Shown here one piece after another: positions 34,769 to 45,296 of a DNA stretch of 64,000 bases. Under the pieces are notes generated by a model, which was not told the origin of the DNA, did no database searches, and saw only the letters and a list, made by a program, of their open reading frames with translations. The DNA lies in contig MU404126.1 in assembly GCA_022695795.1 (NCBI GenBank), positions 162,604 through 226,603 on the forward strand, given 5' to 3'. Positions within the stretch are counted from its first letter, which is position 1, and every line of letters begins with the position of its first letter. Made by a program: the position numbers and the translations under genes. The stretch comes from Biscogniauxia marginata (taxonomy: Eukaryota > Ascomycota > Sordariomycetes > Xylariales > Xylariaceae).

Positions 34769-36528
34769 ATGGTCTCAAAACAATTCTACCTCTACGGCGA
34801 AGACCCCACGACCGCTAGAAACATTGAAGTGTTTTCACCAGTTAGTTTTGATGGCCTTCGGGGTCTCATCGCTTCACAGTTTTCTATTATTGACCGGGAT
34901 GGTATGTCTATACCTATCCAATTGCATCTATCAGGGTCTAACAATGCCAACTTAGGCATCGGTTTTCTCTCGTCTGATACTCTAACGACAGTCGAAGATG
35001 TCCTCTCCCTAGATGGCCCAATTGGGATCACGATTGACGGAAAGGCAGTTCGTGAAGTTCCTGGTCCTAAAGGGCTGCCATTTATTGGCAGCTACTTGGA
35101 ATTATACCCTGACCATCTAGGAAACCGTCAGCGCCTATTCGATGAGTATGGGCCTCTCTTCAAGATGACGAACATGGGTAGTCGAGTATATCAGACAAAT
35201 GATCCCAAACTAGCAAAGATCTTCTTCGCAGAAAGCGACTTCTTCAGCAAGAAAATAATCGAAGACCATCCTGTCCTACCCCTCAAGAACAATGTATCTG
35301 CGTTGTTTGTAGGAGATACTGACACAGAGGCGTGGAGGATATCTCACAAGTTTTTGCCTCCAGCCTTGGGCCCCAAGGCCGTTAGACGTTATGTACCAAC
35401 CATGGTAGCTACCATTGAGAGCAGCTTCAAGGTTTTTGACGAACTGGACGCACGCGACGAGGCGTTCCACGCCTATCAGTACATGCTCAAGCTTGGCGCC
35501 CAATCAATCGGCAAGGTCGTACTGGGAACGGACTTCGGCCATTTCAGCTCCCCAGATGTGAACCTTTCTGACCTTCCGCAGAAGATCATCGATTTGTTGG
35601 AAGTTAACAGCAAGTTAATTGCTATGGGAAGTTGGTACTCCGCACTTCCGTTCGGCCACCCCAAGAGACTGCGCCAGCTCCTGGCTGAGGTCCATGCTAT
35701 GACAGACAAGTTGGCAGAAAACGCAGTAAAGGGCAATGGAGATCTCGACCTTCAAGAGGCTGCTGTTAAAGCCTATAACGTGGTTGGTAAGTAGAGCTTT
35801 AATGACAACCATTTGATGATGATGGTGCTAATAAGATTGCAGATTACACGTTCCGTGCTACAGACAACAAGGGGAACAAAATGCCTAGAGACATGATCAC
35901 TAAACCACTGTTCATTGTGGTTGCTGCTGGTTTCGTCACAACTTCGTGCGTGTTGTCGTGGCTTGTATGCTCCATTGTTGAGAATACAGACATTCAGGAC
36001 AGACTCCTACAAGAACTGATTGATAACGACGTGGACGAAAACACTACAATGGACGCCGACTTGATTGGCAAGCTGACCTTCATGGGGAAACTCGTCAAGG
36101 AATGCCTGCGGAAACACAGCCCGGCCTTCCAGCCGGGACGAACATCTAAGATGGACTCGATCTTACCAGGTGGCTACAAGCTACCCAAAGACTCCATCGT
36201 TATCCCAGCATTGCATCACATTCACCACAACACCGCACTATGGGACAATCCGGCACACTTCGACCCAGATCGATGGGATACAGACCAGGTGAAGAACCTA
36301 CCAACTGGTTCATACATCCCCTTTGGCATGGGCCCAAGAGGGTGCATTGGATTCAACTTCGCCTTGATGGAAGTTAAGATCTTCATAGCTAAACTAGTCT
36401 ACCGGTATAAGTTCAGCTTAGCCACAGATGGCCCTATTGGTTATGAACCAATGTACCAGCTGATAATACCTAACAACTTGTACGTCCGCGCTGAGAGGCG
36501 GGTGAAGTGGCCACCTAAGAGCGAATAG
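34769..36528 (+). CDS. Cytochrome P450 with an extra N-terminal domain
   Basis: Two exons (34769-35786 and 35843-36528) encode 567 residues. The P450 part begins at the proline-rich PGPKGLPFIGSY, at about residue 97. It has the I-helix oxygen-binding AGFVTTS, ECLR (the ExxR motif) and the heme loop FGMGPRGCIG with the ligand Cys at residue 507. The end is typical (ERRVKWPPKSE). In place of a membrane anchor, about 95 residues precede the P450 (KQFYLYGEDPTTARNIEVF...IGITIDGKAVREV), which look like a small alpha/beta, possibly ubiquitin-like, fold. I recall related fungal P450s with this leader fused to a reductase; here no reductase follows. The protein may therefore be soluble and depend on the divergent cytochrome b5 reductase. 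No disabling change is seen. Confidence 0.9.
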
Positions 36529-37840
36529 TGGCACATTAGGAACATACAGATTGAAATTGAGGGCATCGGGTTTTTATGGTGTACTGCAAACTTTTGAGAA
36601 GGTGGCAGGAATACAGATGACGCATGAGAACGGGAGATTATTTTGATGGTGGATATGAATAGCCTAGCCCAATCATTCAACAAAGGGGAAGGCGAATAAA
36701 AGCTACAAGTCTGCGAGTTCTTAACCCTAATACAATTTCTACCCTCGTCTATCAGTACAAACCTAGCAGAACATGAGTGTTTTAAAACCCCTAGTTACTT
36801 TATTTGGTGCATAACAGTACCGGTACTACTCATTTTAACCGTCTCTCAGGGACATTCTCAGCTAATTCACTTGGCATACTGTAGCCTCTCATACCTAGTT
36901 TTCTTAGTACACTACATGGAAAACTTCAGACATAGCGGAGAAAGACTCGAGAAGGGGGAAGTGGAGGGGGAGGGGGGACCGGGATGAAGTCGAGTCAATC
37001 ACGACTTACGAGGCATCATGACGTGTCAACACTTGGGCTCAGGGGTTTCAGCTTTCGTGTCATGTAAGCTCGGTTGATTGACATTGCGGAGTTGTAGTTA
37101 CATTAGTGATAGTCCAGGCAATCTAGAGAGCTAAGAGCAACGTATGATTCTGTGGTCTTGCCGCTTTGATCATTTATCTCGGGTGTGCAATGGAGTTACT
37201 CAGCACATATCACGCAGAATAAAGGGCCATGATGCTGAGGTCAGTCTCTCTAGCAACTCTAGGTCATTCGGTAAAAGGGCCAGATGGCCGAAAATTTAAT
37301 AAATAATAGATGAATGAGCAATATAGGATGCTTCTAGAACCACTGCCTCTTTGATAGGGGAGCCTGTCCTTTGCGTGTAACCGGTCCTGTGGGCTTACTA
37401 AAGCGGAAGAAGAACTTACCTAGTCCACCGACTCGGATTTCATGTGAATCGGGGTACGTCCGGTATATCGGGCAACTAATCAAATCGATTTGCGCAAGTG
37501 ACATTACCTTCGGTATTAGTATGATATAGGTAGGGTACGTCAGAATTTATCATAAGCTACACACATTCCTTTGCCGGCCACTCGACAAATAGTATCTCCT
37601 TTCTAAGTGGCCCTCAATTAAGGTCGCCGTATCTTAGGGCCATGGGGCATAAGTCACTACTCTAGGAAACTTGAGCCTCGAATATAAGAGAAAAGCCTTT
37701 TGTTAAAATCAGGTGCTGTGCATTATGGCACGCTCGTATTATCAATGTGATATCTTCGCAGTTCAGGTGTGACTAAGTAATGAGGGTAACATTCTCGATG
37801 CATGTAGCTGTCCATTCTTGTACATAGCCCGCCTCCAGCT
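36529..37840. other. Spacer
   Basis: No gene is supported. A purine-rich G tract (AAGGGGGAAGTGGAGGGGGA and on) lies at about 36,945-36,983. Confidence 0.5.
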
Positions 37841-38308
37841 TCATCTGAAGCCCCAGAGGTCACCAGGTCCCCACATAGTCCTTTCCGTCCTGTCCTTATG
37901 GGGGTGATACCATACTCCGGGATTGTCAGGCCGGTCTTCATCTTTGAACGCCAAGATGTAACCAGCTTCCTTCACGATCCGGCGAGACTCGAAGCAGACA
38001 TGCGCCAGCGGCATCTTCAAAATTTCCCGATTCAACACCTCCATCTTCGAGTTGACTGAGGCGAAGACTAAAGCACTGAAGACCCGTGGCTCCGGGAGAG
38101 CAAAAGTCCAGATCATTTCTCGTATCTCGAGTGGGAGATCGGCGAACGTGAGCCCGGATTTCACATTGGAACGTTGTTGTTGTAGTTGCGATTCTGAGTC
38201 TGCAGAGGCCGGCGAGACCGGCTTGCAGCGATCGATGGATGCCCCATGAGCGTTTATACTATGCGCCATCGAATGCGTTGGATAATTCATCGCACCAGTT
38301 GGGAGCAT
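37841..38308 (-). CDS. 2EXR-type (F-box-like) protein, probably truncated
   Basis: This open frame of 155 residues contains the core of the fungal 2EXR family: LTFADLPLEIREMIWTFALP, then EPRVFSALVF, and then VCFESRRIVKEAGY. A segment before the end (DNPGVWYHPHKDR) also fits the family. 2EXR proteins are usually a few hundred residues long with no known biochemistry. This one stops soon after WGPGDLWGF, where relatives continue, so it is probably truncated by the TGA near 37,841-37,843. The GA-rich tract upstream (38,388-38,464) lies in its presumed promoter. Confidence 0.6.
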   Translation of the reverse strand: MLPTGAMNYPTHSMAHSINAHGASIDRCKPVSPASADSESQLQQQRSNVKSGLTFADLPLEIREMIWTFALPEPRVFSALVFASVNSKMEVLNREILKMPLAHVCFESRRIVKEAGYILAFKDEDRPDNPGVWYHPHKDRTERTMWGPGDLWGFR

Positions 38309-39240
38309 TTACTTATTTGTAATAGTATCCTTTTGAGCAGATGGGGTAGGTTTGAATGAATAGTAATAATCCACGGTCATGTTGAAAACGGGAGAGGAAA
38401 GGGGAGGTGGAGGAAAAGGAGGGAGAAGAAAGGGGGGAGGAAAGGGGGAGGGGGGAGGAGGGGTTGCGTAATTCCGTATCATATCACTTGAGACTGCGGA
38501 ATAATTGCATAAGCGCTACGTAGTAGCTTAGGATCTTCATAAATGCATATGCACCCGCCCTTTTAAAGGTGAGAATGTCGGCTACTTGCAGCAGCATCAT
38601 TAGGTAGTTCTATAGAACCACACTTGTTTTTAATTAATCCGATGCTGTTTCTGACAAGTAGCAAATGAACCAACTACCCCATTTGACTAGCCTCCCAAGA
38701 GGGTATCAGAATATTAAAGTCGGCAGTTGATATTCTGAGTTGGTATATAGCTACTGATGGTCAGTTATCTATGGCACTGTTATAGAATCCAGGTATGGAT
38801 ATTCCCAATATACCTAGTTAGGAAACAAAAGGAACTGTTTAGGTACAAAAGGCCCTTCGTCCCAGTACTCAGTACCGTTAGTGCGAGTTCTATGTAGTCG
38901 TTCGCACAACAACCACTTTATTGCCTACCCAAACAGTACGTTAAAGAAGCATACACTTATAATAAGGTTTATATAAATGTACCAGTTTACTACTCGACAT
39001 CTAAGAGCTCATTAGGAGAAATCATAAGTAGCGAAACAGAGCAAATGGGTAGACTTAATTACATGGTCAGGATACCATAGTGGCTCTATATTATTGAATA
39101 CTGTATTTCATTACCGGTAGGTTTATCTAAACTGGAGAGACAACATTGTTCTCTCGCACTAGACTGACGTCCTGTGTATCATACCTCCCCCCTCTCCGCT
39201 TCCTTTCCCCGAAAGAAGTTCCAAGAAATGTTGCGCATCG
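38309..39240. other. Spacer with a long purine tract
   Basis: No gene is supported. A 75-base G/A-only stretch lies at about 38,388-38,464; the rest is A+T-rich. Confidence 0.5.
38388..38464 (+). repeat. Polypurine tract with multiple G runs
   Basis: Nearly pure A/G over about 75 bases, with G runs of four to six (AAAGGGGGAGGGGGGAGGAG). It may form triplex or quadruplex DNA and lies just upstream of the 2EXR gene. Confidence 0.65.
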
Positions 39241-39241
39241 C

Positions 39242-40742
39242 CTAGTCCTCTTTGATGAGAGATGGCTCTCTTCCAACTTCATCGTCTACAAAAGCACGCG
39301 TCATCCATCTTTCATGAGACAGGGTCAACCAGCAGTACCAGTCAGAAATGAGGTACAATTTGTCGATGATAATAGCAGCCCAAAGACGCCAGCCACAGTA
39401 TGGGTATTCTTTGGAAAAGCCAATGAGGTCCTTCGTCCAGAGGTAAAGGTCCCAGCCTGCAAATGCCAAAGCGAACAGAGGGAAATGATAAATGGTTAGT
39501 AACCAGAAGACAAGCCGAACAATTGCTAGCACTAGGTTCACGATTCGCTTTACCATTTTTTGTGCCATATGCGGGCAAGTAGATCACATACCCCTGACTC
39601 CCGGATCCAAGAAAAGGCACGTCAGACGAAGCCGTAAACTGCTGCGATACCATCTCTTCATCTGCTATGCAAAGCGGTCGTCTGCCATGATAGAGGTCGA
39701 GATTTCTGCTTCTGGAATCAGTTGCATTCCAAGCTTCCACTGCTTGGGAATCGCCTGCCCATCTATGTGATGACTCAACACGTGATGAAACAGAACCCAC
39801 CTGGTAATAAAGCCATCGTCTCCCATGTTCTGCCTTTTTCCTAGCCAAAAGTCATGCGTGAAAGCGTGTTGAAATTCCGGATCCTTGAGGATCTCGGCAC
39901 GCAATAGCATCGTCACTCCCGAGACGCAGAAGTTGATGCCGCCGTCAGCAGCGAAAGCGGCTTTCATACTCCGACCACGTTTCTGACGAATGCGAAGCGC
40001 TGCAACTTCCCACGGCGTGATGATTTCGGGTCCTTTTGCTCTTCCGGGATGTACGAGGTTATTGGTCCTCCAATTAGACCGATATATTCTTATTGGAACG
40101 GGGCTAGAAGGTGCATGAGAACAACACTGCTTGTCCAGAAAGCATCATCATCGACCAAAGCGATGATCTGCCCACTAGCGTCATTTATACCTCTAATGAG
40201 CTGATCACGTTTGTTAGCATGGTCAAGAGTAAGAATTCGAATCTTGGTGTCGATGATCGAGGGCCTTAACAGACTCTGTTTCGATAAGTGCCCGAGCCTT
40301 TGCTGCTTCGCTTACCACAGTTATTATGATGACCTCTCCGGGATTGTTTGATAGCCATCCACAAAGATTTGGCACAAGATTCTCATCCCAGTCCACAGTT
40401 GGGACCACAAGGCTCACGTCAGAGGCATTGTATAGGCGATCTGCCTTGGAAGTAAGGGGCCAAGGCGTGTAACGTTTAGCGTTCACACCAGACAGGCGTT
40501 TCTCGAAGGCATCCCAAAGGGACAAGACCAATAGGCCTGCCGGGTAGATAGCGGTGTTTGACATAATGTTCAATATCTTTAGGAATCGTTAGAATGGTAA
40601 CTTCGAGTTCCCAAGTTAGAAAGATAACCAGAGAATATGTGCAGTTGGAAAAGAAGAGTACAAGTCTCTGCAGAAGATGATATTTATAGTGCTTTCCTAC
40701 CTGAAGTGTCGGCCATATCGTTATAGGACAGGCCACTGCCAT
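39242..40742 (-). pseudogene. Polysaccharide synthase (GT2, Cps1/hyaluronan synthase-like), inactivated
   Basis: Reading in pieces, the N-terminal helix (YSLVIFLTWELEVTILTIP) leads to VSLVVPTVDWDENLVPNL and NNPGEVIIITVVSEA. The DxD region is ALVDDDAFWTSSVV, followed by EYIGLIGGPITSYIPEE, then a GGINFCVSGVTMLLRAEIL segment and GDDGFITRW. The QxxRW motif appears as QMKRW, and C-terminal membrane helices follow (VFWLLTIYHFPLFALAFAGW). This is the order of a processive family 2 glycosyltransferase. It is broken by at least two frameshifts (near 40,260 and 40,040) and by stops at about 40,090, 39,665 and 39,590. Relatives make cell-wall or capsule-like glycans; this copy cannot. It is a well-preserved, so fairly young, pseudogene. 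Confidence 0.8.
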
Positions 40743-41600
40743 GTTACATTTTCGTGGTAGCCCATTAGTACTGCTCTTCTAACGTCCACTAACGGGGGAT
40801 TACGAGAAACATCGTTACTGGATATGGCCATTTAAACAACAAGCCCTTTTCGCTACTATGTTCAATCAAAGAAACTTTTCGAAGATATACCTAGTTTTAT
40901 AAAGTCAAACCACAGAGTTTCTCAAGGATCATTTATTACTATCCTGAAAATGGAAGTGTTTGTGTGGACATTATGCCGACATCATGATTTGAAGAAATTT
41001 AATAGTTCGTCTGGGATGTTATTAATGTTTGACCATGCTGAATTCTCTCTTTGTTTCTATTTTCCCCGATTATCGATACTTTGCTTAATTTTCAGCAAAT
41101 CTATCGCTATCACCTGGGGTACTTAACTGCTGACCAGCCCGGGAAGAAGAAGGGAAAGGGGGGTGGCATGCGGGTGAGAAGGCCTAGGATATACCAAGCA
41201 GTAAATCATATATGTGACGAACAAAACTTTTAGGTATATGTCAACATGTTACGATGCATACCTTGAGATGTAGGCGGCAACTCGGTCGTTGTATGAAGGG
41301 CCGGGCATAAATATTCTTTAAGCATAGCCTTCTACATGGAAACAACCTCATTATGGGGTTTCATGTCGTCTCTTGTCAGAGTTCAACACTTACTAGTTCG
41401 TAGTCTTAACGTATCTAAGCTACGACCAAGAATCCAACAGACAATATTGGCATACAGGTCAGTATATAGTTGCAAGTTCCCAATATTATACTTATAACGC
41501 TAGTGATAGCATACTTTTATGCTTATTAGTACTATAACTCAGCTAACATATTCCGAGCAAAACGCCGTCCCATTCTCCACCCTTGCACTTCACACAACGA
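40743..41600. other. Spacer
   Basis: No gene seen between the GT2 relic and the glucosaminidase stop. Confidence 0.5.
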
Positions 41601-44231
41601 TTACAGCGCAACTGTATTCTTCTTGATATTCTTACCACTTACTTGTACGGCAGCAGCCCCATGGCCCTCGAATTGTAAAGTGAGTTTTTCATGCGGCCAC
41701 AGCGTGACATAGTTATCTGACCAGAACACCGGCAGGACATCCTCGCCACTCTCGTCGACAAGGTTCAACCTAATGAAGAACGCGGGGGTAGGGGATCGGT
41801 TTTCGAGTACCAAACGTGTCGCACATTTTGAGACTGAGACGGAGACCTCGGCAACCTGTAGTTCGTTCAAGGCGGTGAAGTCTGCGTATTCGGTCACCGG
41901 AGTGTAGAACCAGTCCGAATTATCCCAGTCTAGCGTGTCGATAGTACTGGCCAGCCAATGGACATTACGGCTGAGTGTGGTCTCCTTTTCATTTCTGAGA
42001 GTGAGTCTTAGGAAGACAACACCCTCGGAAGATTCGAACGCGTCTGAAAGATCTAGAACATTTCTACTTGTGTTTGGTTCTGTTTCCACCGTCTTGGTGT
42101 TGTTGTAGATTGTCCTGCCGCTCGTGTCAATGACGTCGACCGCGATTTTCCTCGAGCCCTCCTTGTCAATCGAGTGGTTAATCAGGTAAACAGCTTTGTT
42201 CAAATAATCGTAAGCCACGTGCTCCTTTCTCGCCCCTATTTTAGCCCCGAAATAGGACCCGGCAGGGTGCGTGTAGTAGTCGAACAAGTTCCAGTGTAAA
42301 CTCGGCCAGGCATTGTTCAGCATCCAATATATCAGTCCCGTCGCTGGTCGGTCCGCATTCCACAATGCTGAAAACCCTTCAAATTGTGCTCTTGTTGCTT
42401 CGTAGTCCATGATCTGGGCCTTCAGTAGATAGTCCTCTAGCGAAGTCGGGACGCCCCAACGTTCCCACAAGGCGCCGTTGTAGATCTTGCGGTCATAAAA
42501 GGACGAAACATTTGTTGACATGTGGTAAAGCCCTTTATCTGGCTGCTTCCATAGATCTTCCATTTCTGAGTTTGATAAGAACTTTTTCAGACTACCGAAC
42601 TCAGGAGTCCCCACGCCGGCGCCGAGCTCGGAACCAAACCCGAAAGCGGCCCCTAATCGATCTTCAGTCGGCTCGACATCATACCAGTAGTTTGGCGGAA
42701 CCCAGTCATAAGGACCGTCCATTTTCAAACCCGAAGGCCCAAGGACTTCCGGGAAGCCTCGTTTCGAAGCGGAAGCGATTATTGGCACCTGCCAGTCTGC
42801 TTCTTTGAGCGAGGCGAGGTAAATCTGGGTTGCTTTTTCATTCGGCCAGAAGTCGCTCCCTACTAGATAGGCTAATAGACTGGGATATCCTTGCTGCATT
42901 AGAGCCTCGTGTCTCATGCTCGCTCCGGCGATCTTGTAGTCGTGATCTGCCCATTCCGACTTGACAGCCAAGTTATCGTTGTAACTCCACGCCTCCCACT
43001 TGTCGCAACACTCCCACCCTGCCATGACCATCAAACCCAAGCGGTCTGCAATGTCGTAAAGTTCCGGATGCTCGTTCTTTCCTTCTAGACGGACCGTGTT
43101 GTGTCCCAGGTCCAGCATTAACTTGGCCTGCGTGGTAAACTTTTCACTGTCCCAGCGCAAGAACATGTCCGCTGAATAGCCTGCACCAATGACTTGGAAA
43201 GGCAGCCCATTAACATAAAAGACAGTGTCGTTATGCGAGTTGAGCTTCGAAGTTACCTTTCGAATGCCAAAAGTCCGTTCCGCGATATCAGAAATCGAGT
43301 CATCCACGGAAACTGATAACTGGCCAACGTAGAGCGGCTGCTCGCCCCATTGCTTTGGCCACCATATCTCAGGGGTCTCCAGCGTTGCGGACAACGTCAG
43401 CTCAGTAGATTTCAAGGGTCCAAGCTTGACGGACTGCTTCCATTCGTGTCCTCGGTGTCCAGATTTTAATGACACCTTACCCCTTAAATCAACAGTTACT
43501 TCGTGGTCTTTCAAGTTTTGAGCTGTCGCCTTAAGGGTCACGCGAGCGGTAGAATCATCAGTCAGTAAATTAATCTCAGTCATCACTCGCAGGGGCCCCA
43601 AAGATACCGATCCCGTCTGCTTGATCTCTATATTGCGCCAGATACCGGTGCCGTTATCTGGAGGGTAGGGATTCCAGTCCACAAACCCAAGGGCAAAGTC
43701 ATAGTTATAATCGGTAGGATAGACCCGTACGGCGAGGGCATTTTTGCCTTTCACGAATTCAGATATGTCGAACGTGTGGCCGGCGTAAGCGCCTGCTTGG
43801 AATGTGTTGTTCACGATTTCTCGGCCATTGATGAAAATATCTGCTTTGGAGCTAATACCATGCGTCTGTAGGAAATAGTGCTGGTTCTGCGCCGGATGAA
43901 GTATGAACTCTCTGCGATATATCCATGGAACGTGAAACTTGCCAGCATTGAAATTCTCCAGGTTTTCCGAGTAGAACAGATTGTCTTCATGATATACGCC
44001 CGCCTGCAGGAGGCAGCCCATCAGCGTACATCGTGAGCTGTTAACGTGATGCCATGATTCCGTGTTAATACCGGTTATAGATAATGCGGCAAGATTACTT
44101 CCAACCTCTGTGGATGACTGAAGATCCCATGATGGGACAGTGGCCAAATCGCCAGGTTTGGAGACTAACGTAGCCGTAACAATTGTCCCAAGCCCGAGGC
44201 AGAGCGCCAACAGCCGCTCGTGCAAATGCAT
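41601..44231 (-). CDS. Secreted exo-beta-D-glucosaminidase (GH2)
   Basis: This uninterrupted exon encodes 876 residues, close to the size of known fungal and actinobacterial exo-beta-D-glucosaminidases (about 890-1030). A signal peptide (RLLALCLGLGTIVTA) is followed by the jelly-roll domain (WIYRREFILHPAQNQHYF, GAYAGHTFDISEF), the NGTGIWRNIEI segment, and the TIM barrel. The barrel contains VRLEGKNEHPELYDIADRLG and the GPYDWVPPNYWY signature of the chitosan-acting GH2 subfamily. The acid/base position reads GSD (Asp460) where GH2 galactosidases have NE, as in the chitosanase CsxA. The nucleophile is in FGSE (Glu535). C-terminal beta domains complete it. It should release glucosamine from the non-reducing end of chitosan oligomers outside the cell. 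Several Asn-X-Ser/Thr sites fit secretion. No lesion is visible. Confidence 0.9.
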   Translation of the reverse strand: MHLHERLLALCLGLGTIVTATLVSKPGDLATVPSWDLQSSTEVGSNLAALSITGINTESWHHVNSSRCTLMGCLLQAGVYHEDNLFYSENLENFNAGKFHVPWIYRREFILHPAQNQHYFLQTHGISSKADIFINGREIVNNTFQAGAYAGHTFDISEFVKGKNALAVRVYPTDYNYDFALGFVDWNPYPPDNGTGIWRNIEIKQTGSVSLGPLRVMTEINLLTDDSTARVTLKATAQNLKDHEVTVDLRGKVSLKSGHRGHEWKQSVKLGPLKSTELTLSATLETPEIWWPKQWGEQPLYVGQLSVSVDDSISDIAERTFGIRKVTSKLNSHNDTVFYVNGLPFQVIGAGYSADMFLRWDSEKFTTQAKLMLDLGHNTVRLEGKNEHPELYDIADRLGLMVMAGWECCDKWEAWSYNDNLAVKSEWADHDYKIAGASMRHEALMQQGYPSLLAYLVGSDFWPNEKATQIYLASLKEADWQVPIIASASKRGFPEVLGPSGLKMDGPYDWVPPNYWYDVEPTEDRLGAAFGFGSELGAGVGTPEFGSLKKFLSNSEMEDLWKQPDKGLYHMSTNVSSFYDRKIYNGALWERWGVPTSLEDYLLKAQIMDYEATRAQFEGFSALWNADRPATGLIYWMLNNAWPSLHWNLFDYYTHPAGSYFGAKIGARKEHVAYDYLNKAVYLINHSIDKEGSRKIAVDVIDTSGRTIYNNTKTVETEPNTSRNVLDLSDAFESSEGVVFLRLTLRNEKETTLSRNVHWLASTIDTLDWDNSDWFYTPVTEYADFTALNELQVAEVSVSVSKCATRLVLENRSPTPAFFIRLNLVDESGEDVLPVFWSDNYVTLWPHEKLTLQFEGHGAAAVQVSGKNIKKNTVAL

Positions 44232-45296
44232 TGCTGTTATATTGAGGATAACAGCCGGGATGCAGTCTCATGGTGGGATTTCGGAGCCCTAAATAGGTAA
44301 TTATAAAGGGGGGGATTCCCTGAATGATAATTTGCCTATTATGTAATTGACGTCCAACGGACCGTAGTTCTAAGACATGATGGTATATTGCACTCCGCAG
44401 CAGAACGAGCCCAGAGATTCTTCCCCGCAGCCTTTCCTGACGATACCTCTGAGAAATAGCCTTTCTAGCAACGGCGGGCTCGCGAGTCACGAAAAGACTA
44501 TTATAATGGGTTCCTGCAGCCATACACCAAGGTCTAGGTAGCGCTATCTACTCGCAGTGCTAAACATATATGTGTGATCAGCGATCGTAGTTTAGGTAAA
44601 GAATATACCCGAAACATAAAGCTAGAAGCGTGGCTCGCACAGTTCGGAACAGCTAGCTGAACATATTAGTGTCTAGCCACTTGTGTTGCATCGGATCGCT
44701 TGGCTAGCATCTAGGCCAGGCGTTATTCAAAGTGATGACCCGGACCGGCATCTTACTCTCCTGTCAGCATTTAATATTAATCTAACTATAATCTAACATT
44801 AGATTCTCGAGTTGGTAGATGTCACGTTGCTTCTAAGTTCTAACTCATAGCATTGACCTCTATATTCTAATAATTCACAGAAGATATTCTAACCGCTAAT
44901 TTCATCTATCAATTGGCTACAATTATCCTACCTATAGTTCACTCTCGAAGAGAAAAAATTTAATAATTTCCAGTAGCCTTTAGGATAGGCGCGTGTCATC
45001 TAGCGTACATGGTAAGACATGGTAATTATCCGTAATATTCAGGTGCTGCATCAATATTTACTCTTAGAAGATTGTTTTAATGAGTTTATGTCTCGGAATT
45101 ACGGTTCACTTACCTCTTATGATGATTTAGTATTTCCAACTTGAGACAATTTAGGGGGAAAAAACATTTTGCTCGACTTTTCGCTATTTACAAGCTCACA
45201 AGTCTAGTCACGGACACCGAGTATCCAATTTCATACCATTATATACAGTTGTTCAAAAGCCATCGAGTTGGGGCGGATTTCAAGCGAACCAAACTC
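44232..45296. other. Spacer, A+T-rich
   Basis: No gene is supported. The left part is the glucosaminidase promoter and the right part the 3' side of the DUF4470 gene. Confidence 0.5.
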
